64,000 nucleotides of DNA from Verpa conica (GCA_033030425.1 JAUFSD010000002.1:1426001-1490000), one strand, 5' to 3'. Shown: positions 12,150-22,981, numbered from the stretch's first letter. The notes: generated from the letters alone by a model not told the origin. Numbers and translations are program-made.

Positions 12150-13402
12150 TGGCTATCTGTGTCGTCAACATGATCACTTTCCTGACTATCCTTAATCTCT
12201 TTTATTTCCTCCTCTTCCTCCTCTCCTTTCTGAAAGTGCTCCTCATCACTCAGCATACCTCCTTCGCTCTGACTGTCTGGTACCTCAACAACTTCCTTCT
12301 TTTCGGCACTCTTTTCCTCCTCTTTTCTTCCCAATTCTACCTGTTCCCTATTCCTCACATTCTTACTCGGACACTTCTTAAACGAATGCTTACCTCCGCA
12401 CCTTAAACACACAAAATTCTCCTCCTTCCACTCGCTGCCTATTTTCCTGTCCAGCTTGTGCCTCCTGCACACTCCAACGCTAGCTCCTTTACAGCTCTCA
12501 AAACAAAATCTATGTGTCCTGCTCGTATGTCCTTCCCTTCCACACTCGCACCTTTCCTTCTCCTTGCACTTGAACCACTCGTGCCCTTCCCTCTGACACT
12601 TCGAGCACCAAAGCACTTTCCTATCAATAAACTCCTTCATCCATACTTTCCTTCCTCCTTTACCGCTTTCTGGGTCCCCCCTAACCAAGGTAATCCACCT
12701 CTCTGCTGCGTGCGCATTATTAAACCCTTCCTCATCACAATATCGAATAAACTGTCTCGCTAAAATTTCGCTTCTGACCCCGGCTCTCGCAACGTGTATA
12801 ACTATTGACTGAAAATCCGGGACGGTTACTACACTTCTGGCGTTAATATGCTTGCCCCAGATTCCCTCGTTCAACCACTTATCCCTATGAATTAGCCACC
12901 TAGGCTCCTTCATCAACTTATGCCCAATCTTTTCCTCAATCCATTTTCCTAGATCCCCCATCCTGTCCTTCCACCTTGTTGATATACCACCTATTACAAT
13001 GCCTGCCCACTTTTCCATGGACGCAATTTTCTTGCTATCTACCTTTGTCCACGCTTTTTCTAACACAACATCTTCTCTGTCAGCATTCTTCAAAAACACT
13101 TTCAGTCCTGCACTTTTCCCTTTCCCGTCTCTCACAACTTTTTCTACTTCCTCTTTTTCCACTCCCACTTTTTCCAAAACTTCTTCATCTGTAATGCCCT
13201 CCCCCTCACCTTCCGCTAGTACAATCCTAATCACTCCTTTAGCCTTCTCTGCTATTTCCTCCTCCCTTTTCTTCCTTTCTTCAACCGTCTTCCTAATCAT
13301 ATCCTCCCTGCTCTTTACTGCATTACCGCCTTCTCTTGCCTTTTCCTTTGCCTTTCCTTTTCTATTCCTTGCTTCCGCTTCCTCTACCATAAACTTCGGC
13401 AT
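12143..13402 (-). CDS. LINE ORF1b: gag-like zinc-knuckle RNA-binding protein
   Basis: A 419-residue frame (415 if translation starts at the second ATG, 13390). The N-terminal third is Lys/Glu-rich and probably coiled coil. A middle domain (WAGIVIGGISTRW... VVTVPDFQSIVIHVARAG) resembles the nucleic-acid-binding part of fungal LINE gag proteins. The second half carries a series of Cys/His knuckles (CSKCQREGHEWFKC, CECGREGHTSRTH, CLRCGGKHSFKKC). The C-terminus is acidic. It would package element RNA. Its end overlaps the ORF2 start by seven bases. Its second ATG overlaps the stop of ORF1a in the same heptamer, ATGGTAG, which suggests coupled translation rather than a simple broken single ORF1. 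Confidence 0.9.
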   Translation of the reverse strand: MPKFMVEEAEARNRKGKAKEKAREGGNAVKSREDMIRKTVEERKKREEEIAEKAKGVIRIVLAEGEGEGITDEEVLEKVGVEKEEVEKVVRDGKGKSAGLKVFLKNADREDVVLEKAWTKVDSKKIASMEKWAGIVIGGISTRWKDRMGDLGKWIEEKIGHKLMKEPRWLIHRDKWLNEGIWGKHINARSVVTVPDFQSIVIHVARAGVRSEILARQFIRYCDEEGFNNAHAAERWITLVRGDPESGKGGRKVWMKEFIDRKVLWCSKCQREGHEWFKCKEKERCECGREGHTSRTHRFCFESCKGASVGVCRRHKLDRKIGSEWKEENFVCLRCGGKHSFKKCPSKNVRNREQVELGRKEEEKSAEKKEVVEVPDSQSEGGMLSDEEHFQKGEEEEEEIKEIKDSQESDHVDDTDSQW

Positions 13403-14655
13403 ATCCGGCGGTGCGCTCTAACGTGATCCCTTGCCCCTTTCCTGGGCCACAGTCCCTCTCGCGGTAATGCTGGCTTAACTTTATCAGCAATTCTTTCCGA
13501 CCCTCCTACCTTTCTTTCCAACGCTTCAACCTTCTTTCTCAACTGTCCCACCAATTCCACCATTTCATTCCACATTCCGACCTTGACTACCATAACCTCT
13601 TCAGCTTCCTTTTCTTTCTTCTCATCCTCTGCCCATTTCCTCTCATTTCCCTCCCTTATGTTCTTCTCTCTTTCCCTCCTTTCCTTCATCTCTTCCTCGC
13701 TTCTGCCCATATGAGTGGCGTGAACCGATGCTAAAAGCCCGGTGGCGACGCTCTTAACCATCCTCCTCTTTCCTTTCTTAACTCCTCCTTTGCCCTCGTT
13801 TTCGTCTCTTACCCTCTTATCCCTCCTCTCGATCATTTCCCTAACTTCTCTAACATCCGGATTTTCGCTTATTGCTCTCTGAAACTCGTCAATAGCCTCC
13901 TCAATTTCCATCCTTACCTCATGCGTTTTAAAGGCTTCCACACACTCAACAACCTCAACCTCTCTGCCCATTTCTGCTTCCTGTGTGCTGTTAACCTTAA
14001 AATCCTCTTCCTCCATCTCAATATCGTCCGCCTCACTTTTCTCCACCTCTCTTTGCAGATCTTCCATGCATATGTCTTCTGTTAGATCTACCACCTCTAC
14101 CACAGCTGACACTCCCGGAACATATACCGTCCTCTTTCTCTCCTCAAGTACCTCACCCAGCAGTTCAGCTACTTCCCTTCTGTAATCCTCCATCTCGGTA
14201 TCCTCTTCCCGCTCCTCCCTTGCCATAAACCCTATCTTCTCTCCCCACTCCTCAGACCTTTCTTTCAGCTTTGCCACCATTTTTAGTACAATCCCTGCTT
14301 CGTTCACTTCTTGCCCTGCCTTAGACAGGACAAACTCGTTCCATTCCTCAGCGCCCCACGGTCCCTCAATTTGCCCTCTATCCACCCCCGGTAGCGTAAC
14401 ATATTCCATCTTTCTGCTTTCCTTATTTAGCTGTCTCACGAAAAGCTTACCGTCCCACCACAACTGCAGCACTTCCCTGTCGCTTCTTTCCCATGTTAGT
14501 CCCTCGAATCTGCACGTTTTACCTGCACCACTACCCCCGCTCTCCTTAATGTATACCAATTTCCTTGCTTTTTCCACTTTGTCTCTTCCTTTCGGATACC
14601 AACATCTCACTCCTTTCCTTTCCACAATAACGTTGTTCTCAACCACGGCGCTCAT
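13384..14655 (-). CDS. LINE ORF1a: acidic/coiled-coil protein of unknown function
   Basis: A 423-residue frame starting at ATG 14655, the first cistron of the element. It has an ordered-looking N-terminal 130 residues (KGVRCWYPKGRD... LQLWWDGKLFVRQL), then a highly charged central region with VVDLTEDI (reminiscent of a SUMO-interacting motif, untested). A basic stretch KKGKRRMVK and a heptad-like coiled coil (MVELVGQLRKKVEALERKV) follow. I recognise no enzyme domain. It ends in TTA TGG TAG, where the stop overlaps an ATG of the next frame. It could be the N-terminal half of an ancestral ORF1 or a separate accessory cistron. Confidence 0.8.
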   Translation of the reverse strand: MSAVVENNVIVERKGVRCWYPKGRDKVEKARKLVYIKESGGSGAGKTCRFEGLTWERSDREVLQLWWDGKLFVRQLNKESRKMEYVTLPGVDRGQIEGPWGAEEWNEFVLSKAGQEVNEAGIVLKMVAKLKERSEEWGEKIGFMAREEREEDTEMEDYRREVAELLGEVLEERKRTVYVPGVSAVVEVVDLTEDICMEDLQREVEKSEADDIEMEEEDFKVNSTQEAEMGREVEVVECVEAFKTHEVRMEIEEAIDEFQRAISENPDVREVREMIERRDKRVRDENEGKGGVKKGKRRMVKSVATGLLASVHATHMGRSEEEMKERREREKNIREGNERKWAEDEKKEKEAEEVMVVKVGMWNEMVELVGQLRKKVEALERKVGGSERIADKVKPALPREGLWPRKGARDHVRAHRRICRSLW

Positions 14656-15133
14656 CCTTGTACCTTGTTACCCTGACTTTTCTTCTTTTCTTCTACCAGC
14701 TTCTATCCTCTTCTGCCAAGTCTTTTGCCAAGACTTGTACACGTGTCTCTTCCCCTCTTCTCTCTTGGTGGTGTTTGTCCAAGAGGGACTCGCAAGGTGT
14801 GTTTAATTCTTACGGAAAGAACTTTATCTGCACAAACAGGTCTCCGCGATTTCGAATCTGAAGTCCTTTTGATAATAGCTGTACTGGTTAAAAAGTTATT
14901 TGATAAAACAGCTGGTAGAGCTGCTCTCCTCCTGCTGCCAGCACTCCTATTGGAGGTGGCAACCAAAAATTCCTATGTGAAAACAGGAACTTTCACAATA
15001 GAACTCTAATTTCTCTCAAACTTATAGGGTAGATACTTCTCTCTGTTCTGATTCCAAATCTGCAATTTTCACAACTAATATCTTGTTGGTTGTTCTTTTA
15101 TTTTCAAAAAATCGTTTCGTTGCTGTTGTTTGC
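14656..15133 (-). other. LINE 5' leader / internal promoter region
   Basis: The 478 bp between the upstream target duplication and the ORF1a start. LINEs of this type normally carry an internal promoter here. An antisense and a sense short open frame exist (up to about 90 codons) without recognisable content. Confidence 0.6.
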
Positions 15134-15149
15134 CTTTCCTCTATAGCTT
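15134..15149. repeat. Target-site duplication of the LINE (right copy)
   Basis: Exact second copy of CTTTCCTCTATAGCTT, abutting the 5' end of the minus-strand LINE. It matches 8167-8182. Confidence 0.9.
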
Positions 15150-16903
15150 AGAGATTATATAGGTTTCTTTTAAACTCTAATCATATTCACCAATAGTATA
15201 GCTGGTGAAGAACTAGGTAAGAAATTAAGCTCTACAAGTTCAAATCTCTGGGCCATCACTTCTTTTTATTAATTTTTAATGTAAATAATTTATTAGGAGG
15301 AAATGTGTAAAAAAATTTGTCTAAAGACCCATTTAAGGATGCATTCTAAGATGTATTCAAAATATACATTTAAATACAACTTTTTCTATACATACTTCTA
15401 CAACTTTTTATACCACTTAAGATACAAATTACCTCACAGAAATGAATACACATTAATTGATGCGTTTCCATACCTTGTAGAGGTAGACCAGCAGCATCAT
15501 GGCATAATATAATATAATAGAGCTAACCTAGCTAGCACAGAAGCTAGACCCGGTAATTGCTCTAGATTAATTCTATTAGCTACTAGTAGAAATAGGGGGG
15601 AGTAGTTGAAATTAAGACAACCATAGCTAATCCACTCCGGCTCCTAGGTGATCGAGTGATGCAAGCCGGCAGGTGGATACGAAGCAGCGTAGGCTGGTGG
15701 GGGATTCATTATCGTAATATATATGGTTATAAATTATCTATGATTAAGTTTTTAGTTTATCACTTTTTCGCTAAATTTAAATTTAAATAGATGTACCGTA
15801 TTATAATCTCGATCACTTCGTTCGGACAGTTGCCATGCATTAAGTAGCCTGGCTTGCAAACTTAACCCTGAGGAAGTGATCAAACCAGAGCACAGAGCAG
15901 GAAAGAGAAATCGAGCCTTTTTGAGAGAGAGAGGTCAAAATACAGAAGCAAGAATTGTGTGTATTTCACCTAGAAATAGTATAGCATCCGCACGCCACGC
16001 CCTTGGCAACCGTCCGAACGGAATGAGATAATAAGGTATCTATTAATATCCCTAGAGACAACATGACAATGTATGTATGTTATACAAGTGCAAAAATTCC
16101 AAAAGAATCTTGAGATATATAGGCTAATATTTTTCTGACTACTAATTTGATTTATTTACTAGAGTGCGCTTGTATTAACTAACTGAGTTATATATACTGC
16201 ATGTATATATACCATGAACCTTACCTATATGGGGGTACTGCTATCCCTCCAATAGGTAACCCATTCAGGGGATGTCTACCTGTCCACCTCCAGAACATAC
16301 ATGTGGCTGAGTCTTCCTAGCTCACTTTCGTCTCTACCGTCATCAAACTACATTTATCCATCCGAAGTTCAGCTTGATATCGTCGTGACGGACTACACAT
16401 CCATCAGAAAATCTATCTATTCTTTTAATTCTCCTAGACAAAAGCTCAACTTCGTTCATTTTTCCCCATTATACTGATGTCAATTTCTCCTATTTGATAG
16501 GGGGATAGTGAGCAGACCCCACGTAACTATTCATAACTAGGCCTAGAAATTATTTCGCGGCAACATTTAGGGATCGATCTTTACAGACATCGAGCGACTC
16601 CTTGTAATGGTGAACATCACTAATGAATATCTAGGAGCAATATAAGTCAGAGTTGTTTATTCTTCGTGGCCCTAGAGCACCACATGGACGCATGTAATAA
16701 CTCAAAGTATATACAAGAGAAGGGACATGCAAAAAAAAAAAACACAAAATAAACAACTAAATCACAACCCCGGTGTCCCAAATAGGATAGGAAGATAAGA
16801 AAGAAAACCAATAGTGCCCACCAGGATAGATAAATAAAATACCTCTCGAAGATATATATACCACCCAATATAAAGAAAACATTCATAAATAAACCAGTTC
16901 CAC
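15150..16903. other. Intergenic region with one small inverted-repeat element
   Basis: AT-rich spacer between the LINE and the glucokinase stop. The only structured object is the inverted-repeat element at 15813-16026. The last 250 bp are the glucokinase 3' flank, with an A-run at 16731-16742. No gene is supported. Confidence 0.4.
15813..16026. mobile_element. Putative MITE with imperfect 23 bp terminal inverted repeats
   Basis: The left end at 15813-15835 and the reverse complement of the right end at 16004-16026 share 20 of 23 bases, with the common core CGTTCGGAC followed by GTTGCCA. The 214 bp interior has no coding capacity. Similarity between the two ends extends a little further outward with a 4 bp gap. 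No clean target duplication is visible, so this may be an old, eroded miniature transposon, or just a hairpin. Confidence 0.45.
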
Positions 16904-19212
16904 TCATTCAATATCATTCAACATTTTGTACGCAACAAGGGCAATTAGTGCAGCACCGACACCGGATCCATCCTTTGCAACCCCCATTCTAATCCTTTTC
17001 TCACCTGCAGCACCAAATTCAGGAATGTCCCGGAGAGCAGCTCGGACATGGTCTTCAAAGCCGGGGTAGAATTCAACGACACTACCATCGACACCAACGT
17101 CGATAATGCTTAGCTCATTATCCTCCTTAGAAGTCTTATCAGCCTTTGCAGCTGATTCACCTGTAGTGGCTGGAGGTGGTGCATCAACCACTGGGGCGGC
17201 ATTTGGTTTACCCAAGACAGCGACCTTGATGGCGTTGATACCCTGCTCAACAAGGGAAAGATCCTTCAGGGTTAAGCCTTCAACGTCTGCAGGGTTTGAC
17301 TTGGGCGAGTTTTCGAGTTTTCCAGTTGCCAATATAATGGCGGCGATGGGGACTGCCGAGAGACGAGCTGAACGTTTACCAATAGCATGGACCAGGATCT
17401 TGATAGCCTCGGCTTCTTCAGCGGTGGTACCATAGACTCCCATCTCCCTCTGAACAGTCTCGCGGGTAACTAGGAAGTTCGGGGTATCGTCGGCCTCAAT
17501 GTACGACAATACGGCGGTGTCAAGAGACCAAGGAGTGTAAAGAGCTGAATTAACCTTGATAGTGGCCGCAGAGAATATACCGTGGCTTTCCTTTAAAGCT
17601 AGAATTGTATTTCTGAGGATCTCACCCAAGAACATACCAGAGACCCGTTTCTCAAACATCTGAATACCAGGATTGACACTGTTCTTATCGAGAGCGCGAT
17701 CATAGGGAGTGTCTGGGAGGACTTTCATGTCATTGTCAAAGCTACCCCACTCGGTGTTGATGACCATTTCACCAGTTGATTTGTCGTATTCTCCTACGTT
17801 GGCACCAGGCTTGGTCATTTTTGTTATCCGGCTCAACTTCTCAACGTAGGCTCCGTTGGTACCAGTACCGAAAATAGCACCTAATAATGTCCCGGTCTTT
17901 CCAGGAGAGGTATACGAGCGCGCCATCAAAGTTCCTACAGTGTCGTTGACTAAAGCAGCAACGATGACGGGTAGACCGAGAATATCGATCTCAGTCTGGA
18001 GAAGAGCGCAAACATCTTTTCCAATAGCATCAGGGATATCGAAACCCTTTGTCCAGCGGATTAGATACCCCTTATTGACAGCTTTCTGGTCTACTGGGAA
18101 CGAAAATGTGAACCCAAGGTGGAGATGGTGGGTAGCGTCTTCAGCGAAGTGGTCTGAGTGGTGCTCTTTGACGAAGTCGGCGATCTGCTTGGCGAGGAAG
18201 GAGAAGAGCGACTTAGAGTCGGAAACCATCAAAGATCGAGGAATAGGGACTTTGGATTGCTGGATGTTGAAAGTTGTGTCGCCCTTTAGAGTAATTGAAC
18301 AAACGCGGAAATTGGTACCACCAAGATCGACAGCCAGGTATACACCCTACAGTGCAGGTTAGAAGTGCTAGCAAAATAATCGGAATTTACTGTGTAGTAT
18401 TCACACCTCTTCTGTGCCATTGGGAACTTTGGTAACATAGGTCGGAATCATCGTCATAGCTTCGCCATCATTACTCAATCCGACATCTATTCAACCAAAT
18501 AGATTAGTAAGCCTTCCGCTAAAAAAATCCGAATCGGAAAGACGAGCTTACCCATCAATCGGAGATACTCCTTGACACCATCTCTAACCTGTTGTGGGGT
18601 GTACTCGAACTCCGCCGCGATACTCTTGGCTTTTTCAATTAATGTCATATTTCCTCCCATGTGGCTGATTTCTGTGGATGGAGCTTTAGACTCTTTCGCG
18701 AATGCTTGATGTGGAAGATCTGGGTATATTTCTAGATCTGGACCGTGTTGGTAACTCTTTTGAGGTCCACAAATGGTAAATCTCGAAATATTATCCTCTG
18801 GAGAAGTCTCCGGGGTTGAGGAGGCTGCTGAAGTACTTTCACTTCCAAAGATCTCTCTAGGAACAAGTCGTGTGGGTGTAGGTTTAAGCCTCGAAGTAGG
18901 ACGGGGAAGGATATCAATAAATGGTTTGTGGAAGAATTGAAGACCTACAGCGATAAGAAGCAGAGCTAGTGATAATAGCCGTAGGCTGGAGGGAAATGCG
19001 GGGAAAGAGAAGGGGGACGAGACGGTGGCTTTTTGTGAGGGTGTCACTGGCTTTCTTATACCGTCCTTGTTTTCTATGTTTAAACTTGGCGAGCAATGAG
19101 GGGTAGAGTCAATCGCGTTGCTTGTAGTATTGTGCGAGCTATGAGGTAAGTGAGGGGCGCTACGGAACCGGGCTGCGGCTCGAGCAGTGATGGATGAGAG
19201 AGGGCCCGTCAT
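16904..19212 (-). CDS. glkA: Glucokinase, with an in-frame N-terminal membrane-anchor extension
   Basis: Three exons: 19212-18552, 18486-18407 and 18346-16904, with introns of 65 and 60 bp. The core enzyme begins at ATG 18648 and has 539 residues. It shows the glucokinase/hexokinase signatures DLGGTNFR, LVNDTVGTL (catalytic Asp), GTGTNGAY and NTEWGSF, and phosphorylates glucose using ATP. A Pro/Ala/Lys-rich insert (APVVDAPPPATTGE) lies near residue 460 of the core. The frame is open upstream for 188 more codons to ATG 19212. That part is Arg-rich and free of acids at first (ITARAAARFRSAPHLP), then has a hydrophobic span (LRLLSLALLLIAVGLQFF, residues 77-94) followed by a Pro/Ser-rich linker. 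Total 727 residues if the long form is made. The enzyme call is secure; the long N-terminus is inference. Confidence 0.9.
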
Positions 19213-21648
19213 CGGGAGGGGGGTGCCCAACGCTTGCTTCCTAGAACCTGGCTCTACGAGGGATTTTCGGTCGGGCTGGGAATCTGGTGCTTGGGCAAAA
19301 TCTAAAACATGGACGTGCCGGAAGGTTCTGCGAGTGGGCCGGAAGAACAACACTTTGGAGGGGTCTTTGGGACGTGACGCGGTATCTGTTTCGATCTGAC
19401 GGTTGAATTGACCGGGGGGTGAATTTAGCTTGTGAATATTTCGTTTTTATGTTCGCCACGGTCGTTGAGATGTGATGGGATGGGGAAAACAGTTGAGGTG
19501 TGGTACTCATAGGAGAGCACAACATCGCATTTGCCATGCCATGCACGGCATGCATAGGCAGGGGTCTGTCATTTTTCTTTTGACTACGGAACAGGCGCCG
19601 GAAACTCGGAAAATCTCTGTTTCTAATATGATGAATCGGGAAGCTTTAGTGTTTTTATTACTACGGGTATGTTTGTTCCTGCAGAAAATGACCTGGGTAT
19701 TTGCTTTATCTACAATACCCCTCATCGGCACGATCTTGGACATCTTTCCGACAATGCAGGGCAGGTAATTAATTGGTTTCTTCGTTCGGGTTGATCAGTA
19801 CGTATACGTATCACTACGATGCAATAAACGTTTGCGCATATCAGAAATGCCAAGGAACCCTCAAGGCCAAATCTCCGGTTGGAATCTTCCGGATCTTCCG
19901 GTAGGGGCTCACTTGGATAAGTTTGATGGACCCTGGTCTCGACTATGGAGTCGGGGTCCGACAGGGGGTAATCTTTTGAATGGAGGATCTATTATGACAT
20001 TAGGGAGAGTATTACTGTGATTTATAGAGGTAAAAAGTACTAATTTATCCTACTACTCTTCTCTAGATTACCTTGATGATTGTGGTAGTTAGAATTATAT
20101 AGATCTGGGTTATAGATGAATTATTGCTGTAAGTAATAGGGTGTAGGGAACAAATGGTCGTGTGATATTACTGGTGGTGGTAGGCTGGTGTTTACTCCTA
20201 GTCGGGATGCATCTTGACCCCTAGAAGATCCAATAACTACAATCTTTGGGGTTCTCACCTATCCTAGGAATCAGCGTTAGCCTACATGGCTACAAAGAGA
20301 TAATTCAAAGCGTGGATATTCCATTAAGTGCTACTTACATCCAGGGAACTATAAAAAGAAAACTAGGTATGAAATGGCCTTGCTACCATTGGTATTAATT
20401 AATATATATACATGTAAATTTAGTCAATCGGCAAGATATAATATTTGCTAAAGACTGGGTTATTCGAGACAAAGACGTAGAAATTTCTTATATCCCAAAA
20501 GTAGTCCTATATAGGTAATGCTCAAAGTTCTAGGTTTAGATTTTTCGGGGTTTTCGTGGTGAAATAAATATAAATAGCTGGCTCATTAGCCATATATATT
20601 TACTTCTAATATCCTACCCTCAAAAAAGACTTCCTGCCTAAAGGGTGGACTGAGCTACATCATGAAGATATATATATGTATAGCTATATAGGCTTCTCGA
20701 GGGGGTTTCCGGCTATAGCAGTTTACGGTTGATCGTTGCCTAATTAATTGCCTAATTGACTTATGGCTAAGAACCGAAGTGGTTGTTATTTTCTATCCTC
20801 CCGCTTAATAATTCATAATACAGTAAATTACCACGATCTTCTATACTCGTCGTAGTTTTCCCCAGGTCTGTCCCACAATCTCCCAACACCGGTAGATATT
20901 GATATTTTGTACCATTTCTAGAGCCAGTTCTCTAGAATACTAGAGTGGTAGAGCGCATACCACACGTAGGGAATACGTGTTCCTAACTAAAAAGTACACC
21001 TAGATGCCCTCAGGCTATTTAAGGTGCCCATAGAAGGATCCTTCGAGGTACGTACGTACTCATACAATAACCATGCCCAGTCCTGAACACATATTCAAGG
21101 CGAATATTTTTATAGCCTGAATTCTTATAGGGCGACTGTGTTGTACTATAAAAAATTCGTATGGCAGGAAGTTGTACTAATCTATCAGACAAGATGTATA
21201 GACTCGCTTCTGTTGTGGGAGAGTGCACCTGTGTTTAGTCTTCGTGAAACAACTACTCCACAGCTATAAAATGATAGACTTCTCACAATGAGCGTAATAA
21301 CTACGCTAATTTTAGGATCAGAATGAGGTCAAGCTTATAATCAGCTAATTTTATAGCCACAAATCATATACTCGGTGCTAATATAGTAGGATGACTATCG
21401 GCTTCTTCTAAAGCTCACCGCTAGAGCTTACCTAGCCTCTATAAATTATGACGTAAAACTACCTATAGAAATGATAACCTAATTTAGCCCTATAAAAACC
21501 ACACAAATACACAAAGAGCCAGCTAATATAAAACCATACGCTTCTGTCTGTCTGCCATCCTCCTATCCCCCCTAACCTTCTATAATCCTCATAGTTTTGT
21601 AATAGATAATCAAACACGATAGCCCCACTAATAATTAGCCCCAGCTAG
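19213..21648. other. Intergenic region, 2.4 kb
   Basis: The upstream region of glucokinase, then AT-rich DNA. Short open frames (for example 19472-19768 on plus) have no recognisable content. No repeats or RNA genes could be supported. Confidence 0.4.
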
Positions 21649-22100
21649 ATGAATTCTTTCGTTTACAAATCTAACAATACAGATACTTGGTTCCCCGGCG
21701 GCTATACTTGGGGAGCGATCCAAAAAGGCCTTGTCACTATTGGGAAAAAACTAAGCCAGAGCGTACTCCCGGTGGCATACGTTGACCCTGCCATAGATAA
21801 AGGCAATTTGTATGTGGCTGATCCATTCGGTGGGAAGTTATGGGTGAACCCGTCTAAACCTACATCAGTGGTGAGGTGGGATTTTTCAGAGGTCTTGCTA
21901 GTAGAAGGTACGCATGTTTCATCGTCTAAATGAAGGAATGAAGGTCATGCCTATATTACTTATTAACCTAATTTTAACTCATAGAGACCTCATACCAGCC
22001 TGGGATTTTTTATGGACTGGAACACTTCTGGTTAATTCTTGGGATTACTGTATGGGTACTTATTATCGCTGCTATATTCAGAAGGCCAAAACGAGGTTAG
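21649..22100 (+). CDS. Small predicted single-pass membrane protein (124 aa), unknown
   Basis: A two-exon model: 21649-21907, intron 21908-21984 (GTACGC ... AACTCATAG), then 21985-22100. The second exon in this frame encodes a clear membrane segment (FWLILGITVWVLIIAAIF) followed at once by RRPKRG and a stop, as in a type I or tail-anchored protein. The first exon (86 codons) is hydrophilic, with the aromatic/Gly stretch TWFPGGYTWGAI. The ATG sits directly after CTAG with a CTAAT-like element just before it, so this may be an internal exon of a longer gene. An alternative acceptor 2 bp downstream would give a different, non-membrane tail. The family is not recognised. Confidence 0.45.
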
Positions 22101-22981
22101 AGAGGGGACGAGCTGAGCTTAGGGCTACCCTAGCTAGGCGGACACATTTGGAGCAAAACGGGAGGTGACAGAAGAAGAGCATAGCAGTGGATGCCAATGC
22201 AATGTATTGTGTAAGTATATATAATAAGACTCTGGTTAACATAGAAGTATACGCACGTCATGAGAAGAGTGGCCGGTGGGGGATATTCCTAATTTACTAC
22301 CAAGAGTTTGGCAGGTGCACAGTTGGTGAGCTTACCACATGAGGTAGAGAGGATCGTGGCCAGACCCCGGCCGCCCATATAGAACACGGTACCACTCTGC
22401 TGAGGTACTAGAGGAAGAAAGAAAGCAATAGGACATCAGAGAAACCCTAACCCTAAATACACTTAGTTCAAGTTCTAAGCCATCATTTTATGGGAAGCTT
22501 TGGAGGTCCAGGGAGATCTGGCAGGGAATCAGGTAACTAGAGCATCTAGATTAGAATGTCCCCTGGCGATCACAGCTCGGTTGTTTGCCCTCCGGAGCAT
22601 TTCGCCACCTCCGGATGCAAGCTGTCCCTCGCGGATTGCGGGGCACAGATGTGGGAGAGGAGCTGTGCATATTAAATAAAGAAACTCTCTCTGGCACAGG
22701 TGGAGCTCTTGCTCGAATCACGGGTAAGATAGGTAAGTGCCATGAGCAGAGAGGCTACTCAGCCTCACATCATCTCTAGAGCTCTCTTAGTACTAAAGAG
22801 CCCTAAACCCACTTTTTTTTTGGTGCCCATCTAACCGCGTGTCCTCTCCGGCCCAATTCTTCCTTATACACCCCACCGCTTTGCCCCACGACAACATCAA
22901 CTCAAACATCAAGGGAATCATCATCAACTATAGAACAAAAACAACAAACATAGCTATCACCAACGGTTGGGTTTAGAAAGA
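22101..22981. other. Intergenic region upstream of signal peptide peptidase
   Basis: 880 bp without a gene. It contains a short telomere-like stretch (AACCCTAACCCTAAA, near 22443-22457) and a T-run at 22811-22820. It should hold the promoter of the downstream plus-strand gene. Confidence 0.4.

Larger units (their letters stand above)
8183..15133 (-). mobile_element. Tad-like non-LTR retrotransposon (LINE), about 6.95 kb, near full length
   Basis: The element lies on the minus strand. Its order is 5' leader (15133-14656), ORF1a (14655-13384), ORF1b gag-like (13402-12143), ORF2 with endonuclease, reverse transcriptase and RNase H (12149-8760), a broken ORF2 tail (8759-8304), a short 3' UTR, and a poly(A) tail seen as T14-G-T5 at 8181-8200. 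A 16 bp direct repeat flanks it (8167-8182 and 15134-15149). APE-type endonuclease plus RT plus RNase H, with a CCHC gag, fits the Tad1 clade of fungal LINEs. The complete 5' end and intact duplication suggest a fairly recent insertion, yet ORF2 carries three disabling lesions near its end. Confidence 0.93.

Noticed and set aside
13384..13402. Programmed ribosomal frameshift fusing ORF1a to ORF1b
   Set aside because: No slippery heptamer was recognised in the overlap; the identical ATGGTAG at the ORF1b/ORF2 junction favours stop-start reinitiation, though frameshifting is not excluded.
9170..13421. Long plus-strand open frames (up to 237 codons) across the LINE
   Set aside because: They are antisense shadows of the purine-rich ORF1/ORF2 coding strand, rich in Phe/Ser/Leu/Pro with no motifs.
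15195..15265. tRNA-like or SINE-like segment with an AGTTCAAATCT B-box-like word
   Set aside because: The T-arm and acceptor stem cannot be paired, and no second copy was seen, so no tRNA or SINE is called.
16647..16907. 86-codon hydrophobic minus-strand frame
   Set aside because: Lies in the glucokinase 3' flank, contains poly-Phe from an A/T run and starts within the glucokinase end; not supported.
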